Shown here: piece by piece, positions 1 through 11,670 of the stretch
Layout of the letters: each line of letters begins with the position of its first letter
Position numbering within the stretch: the stretch's first letter is position 1
Assembly (NCBI GenBank): GCA_030386875.1
Contig: CM059567.1
Location: 80,717,130-80,781,129 of the forward strand
Length of the DNA stretch: 64,000 nt
Direction of reading: 5' to 3'
From: Morinoia aosen
Taxonomy: Eukaryota; Arthropoda; Malacostraca; Amphipoda; Talitridae
Position numbers and translations under genes: made by a program
Notes under the pieces: generated by a model
The model's database searches: none
Told to the model about the DNA's origin: nothing
What the model saw: only the letters and a program-made list of their open reading frames with translations

Positions 1-138
1 TCGGTGTTTGAGCCTGGGTGAGCGAGGTGCCTAGATACTCAGAGAAACCTCAAATAATTAAGCATTCTGGATAAAATAAAATCATGAATATCCGCATAAT
101 TTTTTAACGTTATCATCACCCAAGATTATAAGATTTTC

Positions 139-556
139 GGTCAATTTTTACTTTAGTGTTGTCAACGATTTTCATAATTTCGTTGCCATTTTTAGGTAAT
201 ATAGTCGATTTTAAGACGTTTTACATGAATGAAAATGTGCTCGAAAATGCTCAGTTTTTGAGTTATTTCAGTTTGAAGTTTTACGAGCGGCGCTCCTGAA
301 TGGCCTTTTTTGCGCAAAAGCAGTCACTGTTTTTGCAATAGAAACTCGCTTCCCTGGCGCTCGCTTCCCTGGCGCTCGCTTCCCTGGCGCTCGCTTCCCT
401 GGCGCGCACAAGCCAACTTCGAAGTTGAATAATTCGAAAATAACGCATCAGCGAGCAGAATGTCATTCATGTAAAACGTTTTTAAATGTGTTCCTTTATT
501 GATTATTTGCAACGAAATTATAAAAATCGTTGACAACACTAAAGTAAAAATTGACT
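139..556. mobile_element. hAT-type MITE (non-autonomous, 418 bp)
   Basis: Two inverted arms flank a unique centre. The left arm is at 141-232 and the right arm at 463-554. The outer 46 bp of the arms (starting TCAATTTTTACTTTAG) match with about one mismatch, and an inner block around GACGTTTTACATGAAT matches again. The octamer AGATTTTC lies just outside both ends (131-138 and 557-564) and reads as an 8-bp target-site duplication. This duplication length is known for hAT, P and Merlin elements. There is no transposase, so it would need one in trans. The hAT assignment is inferred from duplication length alone. Confidence 0.75.
345..408. repeat. 15-bp minisatellite inside the MITE (about 4 copies)
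   Basis: Four direct copies of CGCTTCCCTGGCGCT sit in the centre of the inverted-repeat element, between the two arms. The tract is GC-rich in AT-rich surroundings. Its copy number is likely to vary between element copies, which is common in MITE cores. No coding role is supported. Confidence 0.9.
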
Positions 557-1072
557 AGATTTTCACCTGTGAGCTATTTTGAGATAGAGCTGTCATGTCA
601 TGAATTCAATCCAGACAGAATTTCTTCCGCTTTGTTTGCACGTCACTTCATTAGCTCTCGTATGTTCGACTTGCCGCGTTGCAGCCCGCAGAGCTACGTG
701 ACTCTTGGCTCGCACCTGTAGCCGGCTGTGAGTGTAATAAATTACGTCTTCTTTTTCAAAAGCTTTTGAAACTTGCTAGTCGTGGTAATTCGGCCATGAA
801 TAGTATTTTGCCAACAGAAATTATAATTTCATGTTCAGTCGATCTAGAGTAACGTGCATTTGTAAACTTCCAACTTATTTTTACAACTTCACCATCAGCA
901 TATTCAGCATGCGGCATGAAATGTACTCAAGACACAAATAAAGTACGACATCAAAAAACTTCCAATTTTTCGGTGTGACAGTAGGGAAGGGATTTTTATT
1001 AAATGAAACTTGTTAAAGCGTGTTATAAAAGACACTATGTAAACAATTTTTGATGTTATAACCAAGTGTATA
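557..1072. other. Unique non-coding DNA
   Basis: AT-rich single-copy sequence. I see no open frame of note, no RNA gene and no inverted or tandem repeat. Confidence 0.5.
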
Positions 1073-1368
1073 GTGAGGTCCCGAGCTGACAGTTAGGTAG
1101 GCCTTCTTTTTGTTGAAATAAAATGTTTTTTGTTATGTTAAAGACCATTTTTTTCGGTTCACTGCTGTTCTGTTTTTCAGCACCTGCTACTTTCTTCTCG
1201 AACTTTTATTTTGTTTCATGAACTTCTTTCCCCACTTACTGTTTCTATGCACCTTGTGCATAGATTCTGCTTTCCCGTACCTACTAAATTATGCCTTCCT
1301 CCTTCCTCGTTTTGGAACGCATTTGTTGCGGTCAGGGAGCCTTAAGCTAGCATCTAATCAAATTCTTG
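1073..1368 (+). mobile_element. SINE-like family copy, 5' truncated
   Basis: The sequence starts at GTGAGGTCCCGAGCTGA and follows the family consensus through GTTGAAATA, the TTTTCAGCACCT block, the pyrimidine-rich middle and the terminal GGGAGCCTTAAGCTAG/TCTAATC tail. The 5' head (CCCCTCAGGGGG and the adjoining hairpin) is missing, as expected for incomplete reverse transcription. The central segment is of the short subtype. No target duplication is visible. Short open frames across it have no function. Confidence 0.85.
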
Positions 1369-2007
1369 TGTACGACGAAAACTTTTTTTTCACCGCATCT
1401 AATTTCTCCTTCAATAATAATTTCTCCTTTTTTTCCTACTTCTTCAATAGTGTTCTGATGTTCTTTGTTATTGTAGTACTTTCTGTTTGTACAAATCATC
1501 TATGAATCAATAATATTTTTCTTCCGTCCTCATTTTGTCGTTTAGTTATTTGGGTTTTAGAAAATTTATGTTGTCGAAATTGAGGTAAAAATTAATTATT
1601 AATGTAAACGTAACCGTTCATTAAGTTCTGTTCGTCAATGTGACTGCGAGTGTTCTAGACACGAGTGTGAGACTGACTCAAACATTACAACAAGTTTGCC
1701 TTGTTCTCACTAATTTCCCCGAGAAGGCCGATTCTTGTAGGATTTGTGTTGTCAATTTATTAACCATCATCTGTCGACTTTTCTCCGCGGAACGAAGAAA
1801 ACTTGTGAAATGCTCCTCTAAACGTTGAATTAAATAATTTTCTTGTGGCTTGTTTCATCTAAAGTCTAAACGGTGCCCGTACATCAGAAAACTACTTATT
1901 TTTTCCTTCTAACTTCACGATGAGACTGACATTCTGAGGTTGTGGACGGTGCCTCTTCCTCCAGGCACCGTGAGCTGGATGGCGGCCAAACAATCGCGGA
2001 TTGAGCC
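1369..2007. other. Unique non-coding DNA
   Basis: No gene, RNA or mobile element recognised. A short stretch near 1930-1990 is GC-richer and leads directly into the 40-bp minisatellite. Confidence 0.5.
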
Positions 2008-2265
2008 GTGTACCTGAACGTAACAATTACCTGTTACTGGTTGTGTCGTGTACCTGAACGTAACAATTACCTGTTACTGGTTGTGTCGTGTACCTGAACG
2101 TAACAATTACCTGTTACCGGTTGTGTCGTGTACCTGAATGTAACAATTACCTGTCACCGATTGTGTCGTGTACCTGAATGTAACAATTACCTGTTACCGG
2201 TTGTGTCGCGTACCTGAATGTAACAATTACCTGTCACCGATTGTGTCGTGTACCTGGATGGAGCA
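2008..2265. repeat. 40-bp minisatellite, about 6.3 copies
   Basis: The unit begins GTGTACCTGAACGTAACA and contains ATTACCTGTTAC followed by GGTTGTGTC. Copies start every 40 bp from 2008. Variants (AACG/AATG, TTACTGG/TTACCGG/TCACCGA) alternate between later copies, suggesting duplication in pairs. The last copy degrades into GTGTACCTGGATGG. Confidence 0.97.
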
Positions 2266-3164
2266 ACAAGCAATAAACAGTTGTGTAACTTAACGAAATG
2301 CTTGTCACGTTCACGTACGAAATGGAAAAAAATGTTGAGAAACTAGTTTTCTTGAAATGAAATTGTTCAACAAGGTACGCATGTCACCCATTGAGTCCCT
2401 TATAATCAAAATATTTCTCCAGAAATGACGCTCTTAACTCATTGGTGAGCGAGCGCAGAGGATGTGCCCTCGACATGACGGACCACCAATAATAGTACAT
2501 AAGTCTTATACATGAGAAATGAAGAGAGTAGGTTGGCAGAAAATCGGAAAAGGTACACCGAACTTCAACTTCAAATACCACTACATTGAACATTGTCACG
2601 GTTTCAATTTCTTTTGAAATATTAATGTACAGTGTAATGATACGGTCATAGTTCAAAATTTCTTTCTCTGATAAACGTGAGACTGGTTTGTCTTCGGCAG
2701 TATGGACTCACATGTGCCTGAATTTCTTGCAGGACTTTTTTAATAGAATTGTGCTCAGATAAAAACGTGAGTAATTTTCACTATCGATTCGGATCATATC
2801 ATTGATTCCATCAAAAATAGGAAACTCGACGTTTGTTGCCTCACCCGAAGGGTGGCATTGAAATAAATTCTATTATATTGAAACTTGCTCTGCCGGAGTT
2901 TTTGAGGAAAGCTGAATTAATTAACGTATGGATTTTAGTAAACTCTGAATGGTTCATTTTTAATCGTCTTCAAGATCGTTTCTCAACCTAGCCAGTTTTT
3001 TGTAGGTCCAGTGTGTAATTTTGTTTGATCTCGCACCAGAAGTCGGTTATTTTGGATGTCAGAATTTAAATTCATAGATATTCGATTAAATCTAAAACAC
3101 GGGAAGTTACGTGAGCACCAAAAAGATTAAGCTAATTCTTTTTTGTTAATTTCTTTTCTTTCAG
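2266..3164. other. Unique non-coding DNA
   Basis: Short open frames only, with no recognisable family. The interval ends in a pyrimidine-rich stretch followed by TTTCTTTCAG, a good splice-acceptor match. Confidence 0.45.
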
Positions 3165-3258
3165 GGGTTAGTAGAGTTTTACTGGCAGTCGATTCAGAGT
3201 TCGGAAGTCCGTTCTTTCGCATTTCGGTTTGGGTTTCAATTCAGCTACATCGGTCATT
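3165..3258 (+). other. Candidate internal exon (unrecognised gene)
   Basis: A strong acceptor-like signal (pyrimidine tract plus TTTCAG) ends at 3164 and a strong donor-like GTAAGA starts at 3259, framing 94 bp. Two of the three forward frames are open throughout. One reads with a hydrophobic, protein-like composition (VLLAVDSEFGSPFFRISVWV), but I recognise no domain. Splice-like pairs of this quality also occur by chance, so this is only a candidate. Confidence 0.2.
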
Positions 3259-4563
3259 GTAAGAAACTTTGTATTCCTTCCAAGACGTTCTGAACTCTGA
3301 AGTGTTTTCACTTCAAGGCAGTCCTTACAGCCTTATTATTAACTTAATCTGTTTTAAATGTTACATTCCTTATTGTGTCAACGATTTTTTTTAAATTATC
3401 AATGTCACACCAAAGCAGCAGGCAATGGAGCAAAAATACTCCTGGGTAGTGACTCAAAGAATGTGAATCCACAGGAGAGTTCGGATTCTCTTCTTGCCGG
3501 AGAGTGTGAAGGTCGACTCTTGTTGAAGAAGTCGCTTGCTAATATTATGGTATGGTAAAATTTTATCTCGATACTGTGGCCCGTCCTGACCTCTAAAAGC
3601 TGGCGATGAGTCCGGCCAGATCACCGTTAATGGAGAGATCGCAACACTCAGTTAATCTGGAGGCTACTCTGTGTTCGAAGGCGCAGCGAGCCCTCCAGGG
3701 TCTTCCGTTACCAAGTGACGTGAAAAAATGTATATCAGCTAGCAGTCCTGTAGATTCATTTTCGTTAGAAATAGGCATGGGCTATATTTTATCTGCTTCA
3801 GAACTGAAAACTTGGCTTGTTATTTCTTAGTTCAACCTCCGTCCTTCGTCTGCATGTCGAATATAGTTTAAAAGTAAAACAGTTGTTGGTTTTCTGGTAC
3901 TGTTTGCGTATCAAACGGGGACAGGGACACACTGTATTATACTGAGCTCGGTTCTCGCCCCAGCTAGTTGCACTTCATGCTCATCTCCATCGCCTCAATG
4001 AACGCACTCTAACATCCCGAAATAATTCCCCAAGATCCTGTGAGTCTCAGACCTGGTTGCCAGATTTCCTTTTTCTGGGTGTAAAGACTCCAAGTTTGGG
4101 CTTTTTTAGAATAAAATTTGGCAGCAAGCGTCTGACTACCCTGCACGGTTTACAGATGCGAAATGGATGTAGCTATAACATTATCAGGCTTTTTTCATAA
4201 TATTAAGGTCTTGAAAACTGCTTTAATCCTTGAATCTGCGAGTAAATGTTTACGTTCATCATTTAGCGTTTATCGTTTGTATGCCATTTTAAGATTATTA
4301 AAATTACTCGGCATATGTTGAGTGGTTCTCATACCCAAATTTTACTTGATGAAAAAAATTGCTCAAACTTGAGGATTTTGTTCAGAAAAGAGTGCGATGT
4401 GACCAGCTTGGTGTGGAGGCCGAGCTCTGCGCCTGCGAGTGCCTGGCGCGTGCCTGCTGCGTGCCTCCTGCACCCGGAAGTGCGCAGGCATGATGCAGAA
4501 CAGCGCCACCCTGGCTGTGGTACGTCACTCTTGCGGTGCAGGCGTCGTGTTGCGTTGCTGTGC

Positions 4564-4564
<1 letters not shown>
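3259..4564. other. Unique DNA with two short open stretches
   Basis: Forward open stretches at about 3406-3558 (ending near donor-like GTATGG) and 3606-3830 have unremarkable amino-acid composition and match no family I know. Both could be pieces of an unrecognised gene or chance. A GC-rich patch at 4410-4560 leads into the CTG repeat. Confidence 0.35.

Positions 4565-4613
<49 letters not shown>
4565..4613. repeat. CTG/CAG microsatellite, about 16 copies, with interrupted flank
   Basis: Pure (TGC)n runs from 4565 to about 4613. An imperfect extension with TGT, TTG and AAC interruptions runs to about 4652. On the minus strand the same tract reads as CAG/CAA glutamine codons with occasional Leu and His codons. 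That mixed codon use is typical of coding poly-Q. The frame is open for only about 35 codons and no family domain flanks it, so it may be simply a microsatellite. Confidence 0.95.
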
Positions 4614-4615
<2 letters not shown>

Positions 4616-5734
4616 AACTGTTGCAACTGTTGCTGTTGGTGCTGCTGTTGCTTGGTACTACACTAGCGCAAATAACTAGTGAGCCTGCAAAAGATGGACT
4701 TGGACAGCGATGGAAAACAGAGTAAAGCGTTTTCTCCTATTTCTTGTACTTGCCTCAAACAAAAGTAATCAATTGGAGGACTCAGGTCAGGCTTTGGCAA
4801 TACTGGAGGCTGTGCTGATTCCCCTGACATGGTGTAGTCAATTTTCACGAAATGTTTTTTCTTACTAGTTTATTGCTTCAAAATTCATTTGGAAGTAAGT
4901 CTTTGTCAATTGAAGTTATTTATGGACGCGTGTCTGAACTTTGATTGGTTTTTAAGCCGTCCACGGTATTTTCCGCTTTTTTTATTTGCATTCATGCCGA
5001 GACGACATTTTGAAACCTAGTTTAAACCAAGCTTATAACACACGTCCTTGTGAGATGTACCACATCTATCGTGAAATGAAGCGAAAGTTTGTTCTTGATT
5101 TTTTTTTATTAATTCCTGAGCCTAAAGTCGAGGAACCCATGTCCAGATGGGTACAAATTTATCCTGAAATTACATCACCAGGCAAAAAAAAAAAGTTTGT
5201 CACAATCTAGTAAAATCTATTGATTCATTTAATAGGTGATTGAACTCTAGCATTTCTTTAAAAGTCATGAATAGTCTATGATTCAATACCCATGAGGGCT
5301 TTCAAATATTTGCAGCGTGCACAATTAAGATGTATGGGCAAAAATAGGAAAAGTATTGTGATTCAAAGCTATTACTCCTTTTGTACCATTAATTTTTAAA
5401 TGAGTTTGAATTTAGGGTTTATTTTTTGTTTTCTAAAAAAGAATGGAGCCTCTAATTTCATTTCCTCATTTATGTGTGAGCGTTGTGGGGATGAGCGTTG
5501 ATATTCAGCAAGGTTCATCTACACCTCTAAAATCAAAGGAGGTACCCCGTCACCTAATATGATAGTTTTTTTTATATTCTGCTTGTCCGTTCCACTAAAT
5601 GTAAGCAGAATGCTACAGTGCTTGTTAACGTTGTTCATCGGAAACTAAAAAAGATTGTTACTGTGCGCGGTTCACCACGACATGAAAATTCTAGGACGCG
5701 TAGCTGACGATGGTCGTCTGCGGAAATCATGACT
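4614..5734. other. Unique AT-rich DNA
   Basis: No supported gene. A forward open stretch at 4986-5210 is lysine-rich at its end because of a poly-A run and has no recognisable domain. Confidence 0.5.
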
Positions 5735-7718
5735 ACGTCAATACAGTTACCCCGAAAAATAAACAAAAGCCCTGGATTACTAGAGACATCGTGATAAATA
5801 TAAAGAAACGCCAAGCGTACCTAGCCCTCCTTTGCGAAGGGCGAATATCTAGAGAAACATATAACCGATTCAGAAACTATGTGACAAACCAGATAAGAAC
5901 ATCAAAAAAGAGCTACTTTACCCTCAAGTTTACTCAATTCAAAGCTGACGTTAAAAAGACTTGGCGCCTCCTTAACTCTTGTTATAAACCGAATAACGCC
6001 GAAAAAAAGAAAATTGGATATATCACTCAAGATAATGTAAAATACCATGAGAAGAATGAAATTGCTAATCTCTTCAACAACTTCTTTGTAAACGTAGGGA
6101 AAACTATAGCCAATGGTATTCCAAGTGAACCTACTGATCACCTGGAATTTATGGATCATATTCGAGAACACAACTCCTTTTTCTTTACGCCTACAAACTC
6201 CTCCGATGTAATTGCGTGCATAAACAACATGAAAAATAAATCGAGTGGGTTACAAACGTTTCCAACTAAAATACTTAAAATAATTGCTAATATTGTGGCC
6301 CCGCTAATATCCGATATTATTAACCAGTCTCTCTTACTAGGCACTTTCCCGAACTCCCTCAAAGTTGCTAGAGTAACCCCTATCTTTAAAAATGGTGAAA
6401 AAACCTGTGTAAACAATTATCGACCTATCTCCATGTTACCAATTATTAGCAAGGTATTCGAGAAAATTGTGTATAAAAAAGTGTACTCTTATTTTGAACA
6501 AAAATCATTTCTCTATGATAAACAATACGGCTTTCGCTGTAAAAAATCAACAACACAGGCAATAATAAATCATTTACAATTCCTTTATTCTAATATAGAT
6601 AAAGGAAAGACTGTCTTCTCTGTATTTCTTGACTTTCGAAAGGCATTCGATTGTGTGGACCATAACATATTACTCTCGAAACTTCATTGTTATGGCATTC
6701 GTGGGGTTGCCCATGATTGGTTCAGATCATACCTAACAAATCGGAAGCAATACGTTGTCATTGACGACGCAAAATCGGACCCACAGAAAATTAGCCATGG
6801 AGTTCCTTAAGGATCTGTTCTTGGGCCTCTCCTTTTCCTGATTTTTATCAATGATATTATTAAATCTACATCATTTTTTAAATTCATACTTTTTGCCGAT
6901 GACAGTACGCTTTCTGCGGTCCTTCCGAACGAAAATCCCACTACGATTGCGGAGAGTATAAATAATGAACTCCATAAGGTTTCACTGTGGCTTAAAGCTA
7001 ATAAAATAAGCCTCAATATCGATAAAACAAATTATATTACGTTCTCATACAAGAAAAATATATCTCTACCATCCATTAAAATTGGCGAAGGTGAAATCAA
7101 AGAAACCAACTCATGTAAATTTCTGGGCATCATAATAGATAAACATCTGACCTTCAAAGAGCACATCACTCATATTAGTTCTAAATTATCAAAATCCATC
7201 GGAATCCTGAATAAAGTTAAAAATTTCCTGCCTGAAACAGCCTTACTAATGCTTTATCGAACGCTCATTTCACCATACCTGCAATACAGAATAGAAGCAT
7301 GGCATGGAACTGATAAAAATAAAACCAATATAATTTTTACTCTGCAAAAAAGAGCCATCAGAGCGGTAAAGAACCTAGAATATAATGCTCACACAAATGA
7401 TTCATTCAAAATTTACAAATACTTTAACTCTCGGATCTCCACAAAATCTCCATCTGCAATTTCATCTACAAAACATTAGCTAATGATGGCGACAATAGCC
7501 TTCAACAGTTATTAACTGCGCAAACTGGTCATCACAACCATTTAACACGAAATAAAAGTAAATTCATGCTTCCTTATTATTCAAAGGCCCGCTCGCAACA
7601 TAGTATACTATTCGTTGGAACTAAAACCTGGAACTCAATACCTGCGGAGATCCGTGAAAGTAATTCTTACAAGGTAAATAAAAGAAATCTTGAGTCTCAC
7701 TTCTTATCAGAATACTAG
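5710..7718 (+). pseudogene. Broken LINE reverse transcriptase ORF
   Basis: The first 366 codons (5710-6810) hold the pre-RT linker (KPWITRDI), RT blocks with NNYRPISMLP, the catalytic FLDFRKAFDCVDH block and the block ending in SHGVP. A TAA at 6808-6810 interrupts the normally contiguous GVPQGSVLGPLLF motif; the glutamine codon CAA has become TAA. The same frame continues with GSVLGPLLFLIFINDI and the catalytic FADDST box, then the thumb region with KFLGIIID. Around 7440-7490 the frame shifts. The C-terminal part (KTWNSIPAEIR, ending at TAG 7716-7718) continues in another frame. Both catalytic aspartate boxes survive, but the protein cannot be made intact. The ATG at 5710 is simply the first in frame and is probably outside the element. 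Confidence 0.95.
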
Positions 7719-8118
7719 TCGTGTAAGATCACCAAGTCAAATTCTGCCTTCTACATGTCTGGTCCTAATAATGCAATTTGCCATGAGTAATATCGCCGAT
7801 TTTCAGTCTGCTCCCAAATCGTTATCGAATATACTGTTAAATATTGTCCATATGACCTATATTGTAAAATTAAACATCAATATCGAGTTCATTATCCTGT
7901 TGATCAGTCTAATGCAAAACTAGGCTAAGTGAATTAGGTTAAACATTATTGTACGCCCTAGAATAATGTAATGGTAGGATGCCCTAGAAGTCGCTGAACT
8001 TATTCGGGCCCACAGGTAGCTATACTCAACTCTGACCATTGTATTAGACTTAAGAAACATTCTACCTCTGTATCTCCTGTGGTAAATAAATTGTTTAAAT
8101 TGTTTAAATTGTTTAAAT
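5735..8118 (+). mobile_element. Non-LTR retrotransposon (CR1/jockey group), 5' truncated
   Basis: The element consists of a reverse transcriptase ORF, a 3' untranslated region of about 400 bp and a terminal microsatellite tail of AATTGTTTA units (8090-8118). No apurinic endonuclease domain lies upstream, so the copy begins near 5735, just before the region between endonuclease and RT. Tails of short tandem repeats instead of poly-A are known for CR1/L2-like elements. The clade assignment rests on RT motifs and tail type. The start is approximate because no target duplication was found. Confidence 0.93.
8090..8118 (+). repeat. LINE 3' terminal microsatellite tail
   Basis: Three tandem AATTGTTTA units end the LINE after TAAATAAATTG. 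Such tails are templated by target-primed reverse transcription and mark the 3' end of the insertion. Confidence 0.85.
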
Positions 8119-8410
8119 AGTAGGAGTGATGTGTACTCCGCACTTTATTTTGTACGAGTGTTGTCAAAGAGGAACATTTCTATCGCGCGTTTTTATTGAA
8201 GTAAATTTGTTCCTATCAGACTGCGGGATTTACATTGTAGGTTAACGAATAGTTTACCCTGACACCTTGTTTATTTTCTACGCCATTCAGTAATTAACAA
8301 ACGTGGGAACCACCAAGTAAACACGTTAGTACCTCTGCGCAGACTCGTCGTACAGCCGCCCGCCGAAAACGCCACCGGTGAAAAAAGTACTTGCTATTAT
8401 TATTCTAGGA
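8119..8410. other. Unique DNA between LINE and SINE
   Basis: No feature supported. Confidence 0.5.
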
Positions 8411-8775
8411 CTTTCTGGGGAGTATACGACTCTATAAAAAACTAGCGCTTAAAGGGGAAAATGTGAGGTCCCGAGCTGAATGTTAGGTAGGTCTTAATTT
8501 CGTTGAAATATGTTAGGCTTTTGTTCTATCACAGATCATCTTTCTTCATTTCATAGACGTCCTTTTCAGCATCAATCATTTTCTTCATCAACTTTTATTT
8601 TGTTTCATAATCTTATTTCAGCCTTAATACTGCGATGCTCATGGTGTAGGGATACACCTTGGGCATAAATTCCCGATTCTCTTAATTCCGTACTAAATCG
8701 TGTCTTCCTCTCTCGGGAAAGCCTATGTTATTGTTAGAGGGGTGTAAACTAGCTGATAATTTAATCTTATCATTG
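8411..8775 (+). mobile_element. SINE-like family copy, diverged, long subtype
   Basis: The head is diverged (CTGGGGAGTATACGA, then TAGCGCTTAAAGGGGAAAATG). The family body GTGAGGTCCCGAGCTGAATG is followed by GTTGAAATA and the pyrimidine-rich middle. It carries the extra central segment (TAGGGATACACCTTGGGCATA) that marks the long subtype, and ends near TGTAAACTAGCTGATAATT. High divergence and no visible target duplication suggest an old copy. Confidence 0.8.
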
Positions 8776-9466
8776 TTTGAAACTCATGACAACGACAATG
8801 ATGATGATGGTGGACACTTCACGTACTTTTTTGCGCCGTATGAGTATCATTTTCGTCTGCTACAGTGAAGTCCGTACGGAAGACTTTATTGAAATGAAAT
8901 AAAAAACTGCTGACAGTGTAGTCGGATACAAGCTGCATTGCTTGCTATTGCAAACCGTTTTGACAGTTCAGTCGCTACTTTTCATCTCGAGTTGTCGTAC
9001 GCTTGCCGCTCACTGTGAACGCATTGAGTTAGACGGAGGCGGTAGGGAGAGCAGTGATCTCCGGCAGCCATTACACTGGATCATTTTCCGGCCTCCTGCT
9101 AGGACGCAATATTGAGCTGCTGCTAATTTCTCTTCGGAGCTGAGCACCTGAGCAGATGCAGTTACTTCAAGGCCTGCTGTACGCTCTGTACGTGGTTGCC
9201 CTTGAAACTCGTGGACGATTTTTTGCTTGGCTGATAATGCAAGCGAGGGGCTCGAGCCATGCAGGTCTTAAATACTTCTTAACAATTTGCTGTGCGGCTG
9301 CCATACTCTACGGAAGACATTTTTGACCGGTTCTTAAAAATTATCATTCAATTATGTTATAGTTAGAGTAAAGTTCAACAGCGACATAGTACCGGTTACA
9401 TAAAGCTCTGTTTATGTTATTTGAGGATTGGTATGGATTAGTGTTATTTGTAAAAGTGGGTACGTA
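8776..9466. other. Unique DNA left of the Tc1-like element
   Basis: Contains a small GATGATGATGG run and GC-richer patches around 9020-9200. No gene recognised. Ends with the TA target dinucleotide at 9465-9466. Confidence 0.5.
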
Positions 9467-11052
9467 CAGTGGAAAGAAACCGATATTAATACACTAAGAA
9501 ATTCTTCATTAAACAAATTTCTGATAAACTGAACCTAAACTTGTTGCCGAAGATATTTGAATGAAAATGAATAGAAGCAGAATAAGTTGAAAATATTCAA
9601 GAAACTCACCATTAAGAAAATATACACATTTTGTCTGTTTCAGGATAAAAGAGTATTCGTATATTTTAAAAGTAATAAAAATTATTACCCAATATTTTTT
9701 ATAACACCCCTCATTCACTTCCACAGCAATCAATCGACGTTTAAATTTTTTGATTAACGGTTTGCACATTTCTTCAGGATGGTCATCTTATTCTTGAATA
9801 CATATCTTCCTTATATCCTGGATGAATTTTGTAGGACATGATAGCATAATAATTTTCAATTGACACCACTTATTCTCAAAAGGGTCAAGTCTGAATTCTG
9901 GCTTAACGATTCGAGCTGCTTTGTCTTGTGATCAGCCAGCCGTTTCTTCATAGATTTCGCTGTATGCTCAGCATCATTATTGCAGCGCAAAATCCAAGAT
10001 ACTAGGCTCTAGTTTTTCCACTGAGGCGTGCAAGTTAGAGCTCAAAATATTTTGGTTGTTGTATTGCAGCCACTCGCCCATTTGTTAAGTGCATCTTGGC
10101 AACTCCGTTTGCGGTAAAAACATCCCGACTACGGTGCCACCCCCGCCGAACTTAACTAAAGGAACTGTGTTCTTTGGTGCAGAAGCATTCCCTATGTTTC
10201 TTAAAACATGACTTAGTGAATTGCGACTAAGTAATTAATTAATAAAAAATATTGGTTTAATCTGTCAGTAAAATACTTTCCAGAATGTTTGGATTTGCTT
10301 TTATATTCACGAGCAAATTTCAACCATGCTTTTTTTGTGCCGTTCAAAAACCAGTGTAGTTTTCCTTAGAGAGCGCAATTTCAGTTTATATTGGAGTTCA
10401 TTTTTTTTGGGCGTAGTGGTTCAAAAGTCCCTCAAGCAGAAAAATCTTCTTGAAACTTTTTGCGCGTAGTCATTAGGGTGTTTTAAACTTTTCGGTGCAT
10501 TTTCTCCAAAAAATTACAGATGTTTCATGTGATACGACAGATTTTCTACGGCTTTCATGCTTAGAAACAACTGCAGTAATGATCCTAAACGGAATTTTAA
10601 GGTTTTCTGATATTTTCCTATGAGTTGCGCGTTTCCATTTCATAATTAACATTTCGTCTACTAAGTTGACAAGTTTTTGGTTTTTACCATGTTTGCAGTG
10701 CACAAAGTTGTGCTGCAGTATTGGCCGATGATTAAAGCATTCAGATATTGCACATTTCAGCTACTGCATGAACTCATAAGAAAAAATCTAAAAAATTCAG
10801 TGTTAAAAGCTGTTTGTAAGAGGTAATTTGAATCTATCAAAGCAAGCTTGTTTTGCACAAATACTTTTTTCGCTGTTAAATGCGCAAAAAATTGTATACT
10901 TTCTTCATTAGTCAAGTTTTCTTGACTATTTTTGCATGTGCTAATTTTTTGCAATTTTAAGCGTACATTTTGCCGATTAGTTTCATTTCAGTTATTCAGA
11001 AATAATTTAATGAAAAATATCTTGGCGTACGAATATTTGCTTCTTCCCACTG
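9467..11052 (-). mobile_element. Tc1/mariner transposon, decayed, 1,586 bp
   Basis: Imperfect terminal inverted repeats of about 70 bp start CAGTGGAAAGAA on the left and, read inward, CAGTGGGAAGAAG on the right. They share further blocks (TTCATTAAA, ATTTCTGA, AACTGAA). TA dinucleotides flank both ends (9465-9466, 11053-11054), the Tc1/mariner target duplication. A minus-strand transposase relic lies inside. The arms have diverged from each other by roughly a fifth, so the element is old and inactive. Confidence 0.93.
9570..10735 (-). pseudogene. Tc1-like transposase pseudogene
   Basis: Read on the minus strand, the N-terminal helix-turn-helix region is clear at 10703-10473 (ATHRKISENLKIPF and KHESRRKS). 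The central part (10350-10100) is full of stops but keeps a block like TANGVAKMHLTNGR. Around 9990-9880 the catalytic-domain signature is recognisable as DAEHTAKSMKKRLADHKTK followed by a degraded SPDLNP-like motif. The C-terminal tail (CKPLIKKFKRRLIAV) is near 9769-9720. There are many stops and frame changes, so it cannot encode a working enzyme. Confidence 0.9.
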
Positions 11053-11670
11053 TAGGAATATAGGTTTAGATAAAAATGTGTATTTAATGTAGGTATAGAC
11101 GCTTATGGATTTGGATAAATATTGGTTAGTGTGTGAAATAATATTGTCCCCGACATTGTATACCTCATGAAGTTAACTCATCTCGATTCTGTTCGCAGCT
11201 TTTCTCTACATAGTTGCAACACTCGTATAGGAGACTGCAACAAGATTTGTATTATATTTAGTAGGAGCTTATCTTTCGTGGCTTACGACTTTTTTTCTAA
11301 CCTAAAAGAGGCTGACATTCCGTTCAACAGATTCGCATGTCATTTTCTGTAGTTGATAATATCTACTTCACACTTCGATATTTCTTGTCGCTGTTATGTT
11401 CACCGTGTCTGCATTATGGCGCTTCAGCGCGTGCGGCTGTTGCGTAACTGAAGTAATTATCTCGGATACGACGTTAGTTTGCAATATGTAGCACTCTGAT
11501 TACTTCAATCGTTATTTAGCTGAAATGATATTTTTAATTTCTGTCAGATTGAAACAATATTGAATTTGCAAATGCTAGAGGCAATGAGCCCACGGCACAA
11601 TGCGGGCCGTCGAATGTGGCCTCCGTGGTGGGGTCGTGGCACTCGGCAGACGCGCTCACCCCGACGGTGA
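11053..11670. other. Unique DNA left of the 15-bp satellite
   Basis: AT-rich to about 11560, then a GC-rich patch (11590-11670) that is unique until the first satellite unit. No gene recognised. Confidence 0.5.
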
